A stretch of DNA of 12,117 nucleotides, from NCBI GenBank assembly GCA_002343395.1, contig DDSN01000111.1:1-12117 (forward strand), given 5' to 3'. A model generated the notes under the pieces. The model was not told where the DNA came from, did no database searches, and saw only the letters and a program-made list of their open reading frames with translations. This document shows positions 6,516 through 12,117 of this stretch, piece by piece. This DNA comes from Hyphomonadaceae bacterium UBA2389 (lineage in GTDB: Bacteria > Pseudomonadota > Alphaproteobacteria > Caulobacterales > Aquidulcibacteraceae). The first letter of the stretch is position 1; every line of letters starts with the position of its first letter. A program made the translations under genes and the position numbers.

Positions 6516-7927
6516 CGCCACGCTCTGCTCCGTCCGCGGATGTAGCGCTTCACTGCTTCGACATCGGCTGGCAACGTGTCGAACTTCTCAGCGCGCTCGA
6601 ACAGATCAGCGCACTTCGGCGGCAGATGCGGGCGAATGCCCGTCGCGCGCTCCACGGTGTCGGGGAATTTCGCGGGATGGGCCGTGGCGAGGTGGACGAT
6701 AGGCCTTGCATCAAGCGGTGGATCGACTTTCCACTTCGCCGCCAGCGCCACCGCTGTATGCGGACATGCGAGGTAGCCCCCATCATCGTAGGCCGCTTGC
6801 ATGGCCTTTTCGGTTTCCTCATCATTCACCGCAGCAGCCTGAAAATCCTCACGCAGCTTGACCCACGCGGCCTCCGGAATGTCGAAGCCACCGGACTCCC
6901 CAAACTCCGCGTAGAGCCGGCGCACGTGTTCAGCGTCGCGATCCAGCGCCTCAAACAAGATCCGCTCGAAGTTCGACGCGACCTGAATGTCCATCGCGGG
7001 GCTCAGCGTCTCAAGTGAGCTTGGCGATCGTTGGTACCGCCCGGAGTTCAACGCACGCGCCAAGATGTCGTTAGCGTTGGTGGCGACCACGATCTTGCCG
7101 ATCGGCGCGCCCATTTTCTCGGCGACCCAGCCGGAGTACGCATCGCCAAAGTTTCCCGTTGGAACGACAAACTGCGCCGGCCCATGAGCGCAGAGCACGT
7201 TTGCAGCGACGTGGTAGTACACGCTCTGCGCCGCGATGCGCGCCCAATTGATGGAGTTGACCCCCGACAACGCGGCTTGCGCCGCGAACGATGCATCCGC
7301 GAAAAGCGCCTTCACGAGCGACTGACACGCATCGAAATCGCCGTCGATTTCGACAGCGAAAATATTCTCTGCGCCGGATGTCGTCATGAAGCGTCGCTGC
7401 ACCTCAGACACACGCCCTTTGGGCGTCAGAACGAAGAGATCGACGCGCTCTCGCCCCTTGAGAGCTTCAACGGCGGCGCCGCCAGTATCGCCGGAGGTGG
7501 CGCATATCACGCTCCGCCGCTGATCACGCGCGCGTAGCTCGCGGTCCAGCATGACGCCGATGAGCTGGAGTGCAATGTCCTTGAATGACAGAGAGGGGCC
7601 GTGGAACAGCTCAAGCACCCACTCCCCCGGCCCGATCTGCACCAGCGGCGCAACATGCATCGGGAACGCGAACGGCGCGGGCGGACTTCCGAGATACGCG
7701 TCATAGACGTCGCGTGTGAGCGCCTCCTCGCCGCCCAAGGCTTCGAGGACGTATGAAGCCGCAACGCAAAATGACATGTTCGCGCAATTGGCCCGCTCAA
7801 CTTCGCCTTCGAAAGCATCGGGCCAGCGCTCCGGCACATAGAGACCGCCGTCGGGCGCCATGCCGTTCAGCACCGCGTCCAGGAAGGAGACCGGCGGCGC
7901 TTGTCCGCGTGTGGAAATGTAGCGCAT
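6512..7927 (-). CDS. thrC: threonine synthase
   Basis: ThrC converts O-phospho-L-homoserine to L-threonine with release of phosphate, using pyridoxal phosphate in the cytosol. The 471 residues match the longer, fungal-like class found in many proteobacteria (about 460-480). The N-terminus MRYISTRGQAPPVSFLDAVL is typical, as is GMAPDGGLYVPE. The PLP lysine is K116 in FHGPSLSFKDIALQ. The cofactor phosphate-binding region is seen as TSGDTGGAAVEAL, followed by LTPKGRVSEVQRRFMTT. A further conserved stretch is VVPTGNFGDAYSGWVAEKMG. The start ATG at 7927 is 12 bases after the SURF1 stop, and its Shine-Dalgarno is weak. Its stop overlaps the M16 peptidase start as ATGA. The position downstream of oxidase assembly genes recurs, from memory, in related alphaproteobacteria and does not imply a shared pathway. 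Confidence 0.97.
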   Translation of the reverse strand: MRYISTRGQAPPVSFLDAVLNGMAPDGGLYVPERWPDAFEGEVERANCANMSFCVAASYVLEALGGEEALTRDVYDAYLGSPPAPFAFPMHVAPLVQIGPGEWVLELFHGPSLSFKDIALQLIGVMLDRELRARDQRRSVICATSGDTGGAAVEALKGRERVDLFVLTPKGRVSEVQRRFMTTSGAENIFAVEIDGDFDACQSLVKALFADASFAAQAALSGVNSINWARIAAQSVYYHVAANVLCAHGPAQFVVPTGNFGDAYSGWVAEKMGAPIGKIVVATNANDILARALNSGRYQRSPSSLETLSPAMDIQVASNFERILFEALDRDAEHVRRLYAEFGESGGFDIPEAAWVKLREDFQAAAVNDEETEKAMQAAYDDGGYLACPHTAVALAAKWKVDPPLDARPIVHLATAHPAKFPDTVERATGIRPHLPPKCADLFERAEKFDTLPADVEAVKRYIRGRSRAWR

Positions 7928-7939
7928 GCGCGGGCGATG

Positions 7940-8623
7940 TTAGGGGCGGCGCGGCGCGAAAGCGAGCCGGCCGCTGGTGATGTGGTAGGCGAAATAAATC
8001 GCCAGCAGCACGGCGGCCAGGCCGAACCAGGTTATCGCGTACCCAAGGTGGCGCGCGGGAGGTAGAGCATCGGCGCCCGGCGCCAAGGCGAACGGGTTGG
8101 CGGTCGCGCGCCCATCCGCGCCGACATAGGCGCTGGCGATGAAGTAGTCGGCGACGTTGTCCAGCCCGGCGTTGCGTCCCATGGCCGGCAGATCGATCGC
8201 GAACCAAAGCCGCTGCAATGGGCGCGGCGCAAGCGTGAGCGGCGCGGGCGGCGACGGGCGGATCGAAGCGCCGGTGATCGGCGCGCCGAGCCGCAGCGTG
8301 GCCGGTACGCGCACTTCGTCGGGATTGGGCGCATCGACGCCGACGATGAAATCGGCGTCGACGAAGACGACGGTTTCGCCGTATTGCACGGGCGCGAACA
8401 CGCGCCATCCTGGCTCGCGGATATCGGTGCGGACGCCATACACGAATTGGATGCCGCTCGGCAGCGGCTGGTAACTGGCGAGCGTCATTTCCGCGAGCGG
8501 CTCACGCGCGGCGGCGGTCTTCTGCTCGTAACGCTCCCACTGCCAGCGGCCGAGCCACAGCAAAACGGCGAACGCCAGGATGACGAACACCGACATCACC
8601 GGCAGGGGGTTGAAACGGATCAC
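7940..8623 (-). CDS. SURF1-family cytochrome oxidase assembly protein
   Basis: SURF1 helps insert heme a into subunit I of aa3-type cytochrome c oxidase at the cytoplasmic membrane. The 227-residue product has the family layout: an N-terminal transmembrane helix (about 8-25) ending in LGRWQWERYEQK (24-35), a periplasmic domain (about 36-192) and a C-terminal transmembrane helix (about 194-213) with the signature GYAITWFGLA. The domain includes GWRVFAPVQYGETVVFVDADF (72-92), which corresponds to the conserved region where bacteria usually have G-V-x-PV...VLVNRGW; the match is loose, as is common in this family. The GTG start at 8623 was chosen because it forms a GTGA overlap with the DUF983 stop; the open frame further upstream runs antisense-like through DUF983 without SURF1 features. 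It lies in the ctaB-ctaG-coxC cluster as expected. Confidence 0.88.
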   Translation of the reverse strand: MIRFNPLPVMSVFVILAFAVLLWLGRWQWERYEQKTAAAREPLAEMTLASYQPLPSGIQFVYGVRTDIREPGWRVFAPVQYGETVVFVDADFIVGVDAPNPDEVRVPATLRLGAPITGASIRPSPPAPLTLAPRPLQRLWFAIDLPAMGRNAGLDNVADYFIASAYVGADGRATANPFALAPGADALPPARHLGYAITWFGLAAVLLAIYFAYHITSGRLAFAPRRP

Positions 8624-8985
8624 GGTTCGAGATCGCGCGAGGTCGCTTCGCGCGCCTTGTGCTTCCACTGGAACGCAAAGAGGACCGCCTTGAACGGCGG
8701 CAACAACGAGAGACACAGCACTACCGCCGCTGCGAGCGTGATCGTCAGTGCGAGCCAACCGGGCAAATCGAGGCCGAATTGGAGGATGATCAAGAGCGGG
8801 GCGACGATCGCGCCGACAATCAGGATCACAAAGACGGCCGGCCCATCGCCGGCGTCGGCCGCCTTGAAATCCGCTCCGCAAACCGAACACGAGTCGCGAA
8901 AGCGCAGATACGATTGAAACACAGCGCCCCGCCCGCATTCCGGGCAGCGGAGCCGAAGCCCCGCTTCCCATGCGTTTGGCCGCAC
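8620..8985 (-). CDS. DUF983 zinc-ribbon membrane protein
   Basis: A 121-residue protein with a cytosolic zinc-ribbon-like motif, CPECG (C14, C17) and CSVCG (C33, C36), followed by two transmembrane helices (about 50-70 and 77-98) and a basic tail. This is the DUF983 family, which in alphaproteobacteria is characteristically located between coxC and SURF1. A role in oxidase biogenesis is inferred from that location; no biochemical function is established. The start is uncertain: GTG at 8985 lies just after the coxC stop (8988-8990), whereas TTG at 8991 would give a TTGA overlap matching the coupled junctions seen elsewhere in the cluster. No Shine-Dalgarno discriminates between them. The stop overlaps the SURF1 GTG. 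Confidence 0.85.
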   Translation of the reverse strand: MRPNAWEAGLRLRCPECGRGAVFQSYLRFRDSCSVCGADFKAADAGDGPAVFVILIVGAIVAPLLIILQFGLDLPGWLALTITLAAAVVLCLSLLPPFKAVLFAFQWKHKAREATSRDLEP

Positions 8986-8987
8986 GC

Positions 8988-9896
8988 TCAATGCGACTGC
9001 ATCGTCAGGTACGGCATCACGTAGACGAAGGTGAACAGGAAGAGCCACACCACGTCGACGAAATGCCAATACCAAGCCGCTGCTTCGAGGCCGAAATGCT
9101 TCTGCGGCGTGAAGTGCCCAGCGAGCAAGCGCAGCAGGCACACGGCAAGAAAGATCGTGCCGATGATGACGTGGAAGCCGTGGAAGCCCGTCGCCATGAA
9201 GAAGGACGCGCCGTAGATGTTGGCGTCGGTCACGTCTCCCTGATTGCCGAAATAGAATCCGGCCTCGGGATACTCCACGCCGAATTGGACGTAGGTGAAG
9301 AGGCATCCCAGCAGCACGGTGAGCAGGAGCCCCATGCGCGCGCCCTTGCGGTCGCCCTGTTGCAGCGCGTGGTGCGCCCACGTCACGGTCGTGCCCGAGA
9401 GCAGCAGAATGAGCGTATTCATCAGCGGCAGGTGGAAGGGGTCAAACGCCTCCACATGTGGCGGCGGCCAATTGGCCCAGGCTTGGGTCGTGGCTTCGTC
9501 CCAGGTCGGCACCACCCAGGCGGCGCGGTGCTCATGGAAAATCGCCAGTTCGAAGAACATCCAGAACCAGGCGACGAAGAACATCACTTCCGACGCGATG
9601 AACAGGATCATCCCGTAGCGAAGGCCGATGTCGACCACCGGCGTGTGATCGCCTTGGCGGCTTTCCTTGATCACGTCGCCCCACCAGCCGATGCAGGTGA
9701 CGACAAGAATCAACATGCCGAGGGTGAAGAGCGGCCACTGCCCCTTGCTGAAGAAGAAGTCGCCTTCCTCCGTGGTCAGGCCGCGCATGAGCACGACGCC
9801 GCCGATCGCGGCCAGGAGCGCCCCAACCGAGGCGACGAACGGCCACGGGCTCGGGTTGACCAGGTGATAATCGTGTTTGACGTCTCCGTGCGCCAT
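8988..9896 (-). CDS. coxC: cytochrome c oxidase subunit III
   Basis: Subunit III of the aa3-type oxidase, an integral membrane protein that supports proton uptake and protects the active site from turnover inactivation. The 302 residues contain about seven transmembrane helices. Recognisable blocks are HDYHLVNPSPWPF near the start, the conserved membrane Glu in ASEVMFFVAWFW (E103), LMNTLILLLSGTTVTWAHHA (158-177), GFHGFHVIIGTIFL (237-250) and AAAWYWHFVDVVWLFLFTFV (272-291). ATG at 9896 starts MAHGDVKHDYH, the usual N-terminus, and has GAGG (complement of 9903-9906) 6 bases upstream; an ATG at 9914 in the same frame would put that Shine-Dalgarno inside the coding region and is rejected. It follows ctaG by 57 bases, one of the longer gaps in the cluster. 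Confidence 0.97.
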   Translation of the reverse strand: MAHGDVKHDYHLVNPSPWPFVASVGALLAAIGGVVLMRGLTTEEGDFFFSKGQWPLFTLGMLILVVTCIGWWGDVIKESRQGDHTPVVDIGLRYGMILFIASEVMFFVAWFWMFFELAIFHEHRAAWVVPTWDEATTQAWANWPPPHVEAFDPFHLPLMNTLILLLSGTTVTWAHHALQQGDRKGARMGLLLTVLLGCLFTYVQFGVEYPEAGFYFGNQGDVTDANIYGASFFMATGFHGFHVIIGTIFLAVCLLRLLAGHFTPQKHFGLEAAAWYWHFVDVVWLFLFTFVYVMPYLTMQSH

Positions 9897-9902
9897 TCCA
9901 AA

Positions 9903-9906
9903 CCTC
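9903..9906 (-). promoter_or_regulatory. Shine-Dalgarno site of coxC
   Basis: The complement reads GAGG, 6 bases upstream of the ATG at 9896. It fixes the coxC start at MAHGDV rather than the in-frame ATG 18 bases upstream. Unlike most genes of the cluster, coxC has its own clear ribosome binding site and a gap after the preceding gene, so it may be initiated independently. Confidence 0.6.
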
Positions 9907-9953
9907 ATCCGCAAGCCGCACCGTTACCCCTGTTGCGGCCTAATGCCAATTCC

Positions 9954-10514
9954 TCAACTTGCCCGCCCGCCGTGGGCCTGCGCCACGGCGGATCGGAAAA
10001 ACGTATAAGACAGCGTCACCGTCCCAATCTCGGCGGTGTCGGGATTCGACACCAGGTCAGGGTCGACAAAATAGATGACGGGCAGTTCCGCCTCCTCTCC
10101 CGGCGCGAGCACGCGATCCTGGAAACAGAAGCATTCGAGTTTTACGAAATACTGACCGGCGACGTGCGGGGTGACGTTGTAGGACGCGCGCGCGACGATC
10201 GGCGCGTCGGAAAGGTTTCGCACCCGATAGAAAGCCAGCCCGGTCTCGCCGAGGCGCAACTCCTGTGAAACCTGCTGAGGCTGGAAGGTCACCGGCAAAT
10301 CCGGCGCATGGTTGGCGTCGAAGCGAACCTCGATGCGTTGGTCGAGCACCCGAGAGGGTGCGGCCTCAGCTGTTTGCGTGGCGCCGCCGTACCCTGTCAC
10401 CTGGCAGAACGCCTTGTAGAGCGGCACAGCGGCGAAGGCCATGCCGGTCATGCCCGCGACGACGGCGGCGGCGATGCCCGCCGTCCGCGTCAGGCGTTTG
10501 CGTTCTGGCGTCAT
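9954..10514 (-). CDS. ctaG: cytochrome c oxidase assembly protein CtaG (Cox11)
   Basis: Cox11/CtaG is a membrane-anchored periplasmic copper chaperone needed to form the CuB centre in subunit I. The 186-residue product has a short basic N-terminus, one transmembrane helix (about 11-30), then the conserved PLYKAFCQVTGYGG (31-44, C37). The immunoglobulin-like periplasmic domain carries the copper motif ECFCFQ (C128, C130) and ends with TVTLSYTFFRS (166-176). All three family cysteines are present. ATG at 10514 overlaps the stop of the upstream coxF-like gene as ATGA. Length and order (ctaB, coxF, ctaG, coxC) match the usual alphaproteobacterial cluster. Confidence 0.97.
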   Translation of the reverse strand: MTPERKRLTRTAGIAAAVVAGMTGMAFAAVPLYKAFCQVTGYGGATQTAEAAPSRVLDQRIEVRFDANHAPDLPVTFQPQQVSQELRLGETGLAFYRVRNLSDAPIVARASYNVTPHVAGQYFVKLECFCFQDRVLAPGEEAELPVIYFVDPDLVSNPDTAEIGTVTLSYTFFRSAVAQAHGGRAS

Positions 10515-10660
10515 CGCGGCGCCTCAAGCGCGGCGCCGTGAAGCCGCGCCACCGTGATCAAGAACACCAGCGCCACAAACGCCACGATCGACAACGCGAT
10601 CCAAACATTGCGCCGTTTACGCGCACGCTCTTGCTCGGGGGTCAGGACGATCCCGCTCAC
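10511..10660 (-). CDS. coxF: small single-span membrane protein, CoxF-like
   Basis: A 49-residue protein with an N-terminal LTPEQERARKRRN segment, one transmembrane helix (about residues 19-38) and a short tail. The TPEQ...RRR-helix layout and the position between ctaB and ctaG match small proteins annotated CoxF/CtaF in alphaproteobacterial oxidase clusters. Its role is presumed to be oxidase assembly but is not established. The GTG at 10660 overlaps the ctaB stop as GTGA, and its TGA overlaps the ctaG start as ATGA, so it is sandwiched with no intergenic bases. Longer starts in this frame run antisense-free through ctaB in another frame and lack similarity, so GTG is preferred. The symbol is assigned by size, composition and position rather than strong sequence identity. 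Confidence 0.72.
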   Translation of the reverse strand: MSGIVLTPEQERARKRRNVWIALSIVAFVALVFLITVARLHGAALEAPR

Positions 10661-11571
10661 AGCCCGAGGCTCCGCTCGACAAGCAAGGTCGCGAAAAGCG
10701 CGAACAGGTAGAAGATCGAGAACACAAAGAGCGCGCGCGCGCTCCGGTTTTCCCGCGCGTCGCCCTCGCCCGCCTTGGAGAGAAGCACGCGCGCGGCGAG
10801 CGCAACGAAAGCCAGACCGCCTATGGCCGAAACGGCAAGGTACGGAACGCCGCCCAACCCGCTGAAGTACGGGGCGACGCCAACGGGCGCCATCAACAGC
10901 GCGTAGACGAAGATGTGGCGACGCGTCACTTTCGCACCGTGCGTGACGGGCAACATCGGCACGCGCGCGGCGGCGTAGTCGTCTTTCTGCAACAGCGAGA
11001 GCGCCCAAAAGTGCGGCGGCGTCCACATGAAAATCAACGCGACCAGCAATCCAGCGTCAACGGAGAGCGCGCCGGTCTTGGCGGCCCAAGCAATCGCTGG
11101 CGGCAACGCGCCCGCGAGCCCGCCGATCACGATGTTCTGCGGCGTCGCGCGTTTCAGCAACATCGTATACACGACGGCGTAGAAGAAGATCGTGAATGCG
11201 AGGAGCCCGGCGGCGAGAAGCCCCGCCGTGAGTTGCATCGTCACCACCGAAAGCGCCGACAGCGTAAGCCCCAGCATGAGCGCTTCTTCGCGCGCGACCC
11301 GCCCCGATGGGATCGGGCGACCCCGCGTACGCGCCATTACCGCGTCGATATCGCTGTCGAACCACATGTTGAGCGCGCCCGAAGCGCCCGCCGCGATCGC
11401 GATCGAAAGAATGGCGGCGAAGCCCAGAATTGGATCGCCATGTCCCGGCGCCGCCACGTAGCCGACGAGCCCCGTGAACACCACGAGGCTCATCACGCGC
11501 GGCTTCAGCAGCGCGACATAATCCGAAGCGCTTGCGGCCGGCGTCTGATGCTCAACTGCGAGGTCCGTCAT
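10657..11571 (-). CDS. ctaB: protoheme IX farnesyltransferase (heme O synthase)
   Basis: CtaB attaches a farnesyl group from farnesyl diphosphate to protoheme, making heme O, the precursor of heme A used by the oxidase. This 304-residue integral membrane protein of the UbiA superfamily has about nine helices. The prenyl-diphosphate motif is intact in NMWFDSDID (N68, D72, D76), followed by RTRGRPIPSGR (81-91). The second conserved region is LLKRATPQNIVIGGLAGALP (138-157). The heme O synthase hallmark WTPPHFWALSL (183-193) and the DDYAAARVPMLPVTHG region (197-212) are also present. The N-terminal YVALLKPRVMSLVVFTG is typical. ATG at 11571 has GGAG (complement of 11575-11578) unusually close, 3 bases upstream. 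It is separated from ctaD by an 84-base gap carrying repeats; its stop overlaps the coxF-like start. Confidence 0.97.
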   Translation of the reverse strand: MTDLAVEHQTPAASASDYVALLKPRVMSLVVFTGLVGYVAAPGHGDPILGFAAILSIAIAAGASGALNMWFDSDIDAVMARTRGRPIPSGRVAREEALMLGLTLSALSVVTMQLTAGLLAAGLLAFTIFFYAVVYTMLLKRATPQNIVIGGLAGALPPAIAWAAKTGALSVDAGLLVALIFMWTPPHFWALSLLQKDDYAAARVPMLPVTHGAKVTRRHIFVYALLMAPVGVAPYFSGLGGVPYLAVSAIGGLAFVALAARVLLSKAGEGDARENRSARALFVFSIFYLFALFATLLVERSLGL

Positions 11572-11584
11572 GGGCTCCAGTGAA

Positions 11585-11649
11585 TAGTCAATAGTCAGTA
11601 GTCAGTAGGTTCTTGCGTGACGCAACTACTGACTATTCCCAACTGACTA
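11585..11649. repeat. heptamer repeats TAGTCAG in direct and inverted orientation
   Basis: Three tandem 7-base units, TAGTCAA (11585-11591), TAGTCAG (11592-11598) and TAGTCAG (11599-11605), are followed by a partial unit. Two inverted copies, CTGACTA, lie at 11629-11635 and 11643-11649. Such low-GC heptamer arrays stand out from the GC-rich surroundings. They occupy nearly the whole ctaD-ctaB gap. I recall similar intergenic arrays in other alphaproteobacteria, but dispersion cannot be shown here. Confidence 0.75.
11590..11637 (-). other. strong hairpin in the ctaD-ctaB gap
   Basis: AATAGTCAGTAG (11590-11601) and CTACTGACTATT (11626-11637) are perfect 12-bp complements. Alternatively the next repeat unit, 11599-11608, pairs with 11626-11635, leaving a 4-base bulge above an inner stem TTGCG/CGCAA (11613-11617 with 11621-11625) and a three-base loop. 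The tandem units therefore allow two registers. On the minus-strand mRNA no U-run follows, so it is unlikely to be a terminator. It lies 19 bases or more 5' of the ctaB Shine-Dalgarno, where it could serve as an RNA stability or processing element. Confidence 0.6.
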
Positions 11650-11655
11650 CTCCCT

Positions 11656-12117
11656 CTAGTGATGCTTTTCCGGCTTGATCACCGGCAGCTCATTGAACTG
11701 GTGGAACGGCGGCGGCGAAGAAAGCGTCCACTCCAGCGTGGTGGCGCCCTCGCCCCACGGATTGGCGCCCGCCTTGCGCTTGGCGAGGAACATCTCAACC
11801 ACCGTGACGAGGAAGATCACCACGCCAACGATAGTGATGGCGTAGCCCAGCGTGGAAATCTGGTTCCAGTAGGCGAACGCTTCCGGGTAGTCGATGTAGC
11901 GCCGCGGCATGCCTTGCAGACCAAGGAAGTGCTGCGGGAAGAAGATGATGTTCACGCCGACGAACATCACCCAGAAGTGCAGACCGGCGAGGAACCCGTT
12001 GTAGCGATAGCCGCTCATCTTCGGGATCCAGTAGTAGAAGCCGGCGAAGATGGCGAACACGGCGCCGAGCGAGAGCACGTAGTGGAAGTGCGCCACCACG
12101 TAATAGGTGTCGTGCAG
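11656..12117 (-). CDS. ctaD: cytochrome c oxidase subunit I, C-terminal part
   Basis: The catalytic subunit of aa3-type cytochrome c oxidase, cut by the right edge; the last 153 residues are present. The fragment begins with HDTYYVVAHFHYVLSLGAV, whose HFH pair supplies the axial ligands of heme a3 and heme a (H411 and H413 in Paracoccus numbering). GMPRRYIDYPEAF contains the arginine pair that contacts the heme propionates. NQISTLGYAITIVGVVIFL is the final helix region. The tail LEWTLSSPPPFHQFNELPVI is typical of alphaproteobacterial subunit I. The stop TAG is the complement of 11656-11658. It is the upstream-most gene of the minus-strand cluster visible here; subunit II is expected just beyond the right edge but cannot be seen. 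Confidence 0.97.
   Translation of the reverse strand: MHDTYYVVAHFHYVLSLGAVFAIFAGFYYWIPKMSGYRYNGFLAGLHFWVMFVGVNIIFFPQHFLGLQGMPRRYIDYPEAFAYWNQISTLGYAITIVGVVIFLVTVVEMFLAKRKAGANPWGEGATTLEWTLSSPPPFHQFNELPVIKPEKHH

Noticed and set aside
5772..6545. 257-codon plus-strand frame opposite the M16 peptidase gene
   Set aside because: The opposing gene has intact catalytic motifs; this frame is an Arg-rich shadow.
9915..9939. Inverted repeat GCCGCA/TGCGGC between coxC and ctaG
   Set aside because: The stem is only 6 bp with a 13-base loop and has no T-run. In this GC-rich sequence it may be chance and does not support a terminator or attenuator call.
8970..10268. 432-codon open frame on the plus strand, antisense to coxC and ctaG
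   Set aside because: It is a mirror of two certain genes, with a His/Arg/Glu-rich composition typical of antisense frames in GC-rich genomes, and has no recognisable domain.
10915..11583. 222-codon plus-strand frame opposite ctaB
   Set aside because: Arg/His-rich antisense shadow of a certain gene; no domain or ribosome site.

Overview
The window looks like chromosomal core sequence of a high-GC alphaproteobacterium, most plausibly in the Caulobacterales/Hyphomonadaceae neighbourhood. The grounds are the gene content and order (HAD pyrimidine nucleotidase-dapD-dapE on one side; ctaD-ctaB-coxF-ctaG-coxC-DUF983-SURF1-thrC-M16 peptidase-GNAT on the other), the mitochondrial-type aa3 cytochrome oxidase, and an intergenic palindromic repeat of a type I associate with alphaproteobacterial genomes. 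The lineage is inferred from protein resemblance and synteny recalled from memory, not from a search.

Left part, mostly + strand (1-4527): a DUF1036 protein cut by the left edge (3-614), a HAD-family pyrimidine 5'-nucleotidase (611-1261, GTGA overlap), dapD (1274-2125), then a minus-strand DUF418/YeiB-like membrane protein (2122-3336) that meets dapD tail to tail with a 4-base overlap, and dapE (3382-4527), divergent from it. dapD and dapE are two steps of the succinylase branch of diaminopimelate/lysine synthesis, supplying peptidoglycan and lysine.

Boundary (4528-4680): a 108-bp palindromic repeat with 8-bp terminal inverted repeats separates the two convergent gene sets. One arm, followed by six T's, looks like an intrinsic terminator for dapE. 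The other end supplies the stop codon of the opposing GNAT gene.

Right part, all minus strand and read from right to left (12117-4676): the 3' end of ctaD (oxidase subunit I), an 84-bp gap with heptamer repeats and a strong hairpin, ctaB (heme O synthase), a tiny coxF-like membrane protein, ctaG (Cox11 copper chaperone), coxC (subunit III), a DUF983 zinc-ribbon membrane protein, SURF1, threonine synthase, an M16 metallopeptidase and a RimJ-like acetyltransferase. Most neighbours abut or overlap by four bases (ATGA or GTGA), which suggests one long translationally coupled unit. Its first part makes, hemylates and metallates cytochrome c oxidase; its last three genes are unrelated housekeeping functions.

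I saw no tRNA, rRNA, CRISPR array, transposase or phage gene. No stretch longer than 300 bases lacks a gene; the largest gap is 4528-4675. No promoter could be assigned with confidence. I found no clear sign of a novel multi-gene system. The most interesting signals are the two intergenic repeat/hairpin regions and how they interact with neighbouring gene ends.
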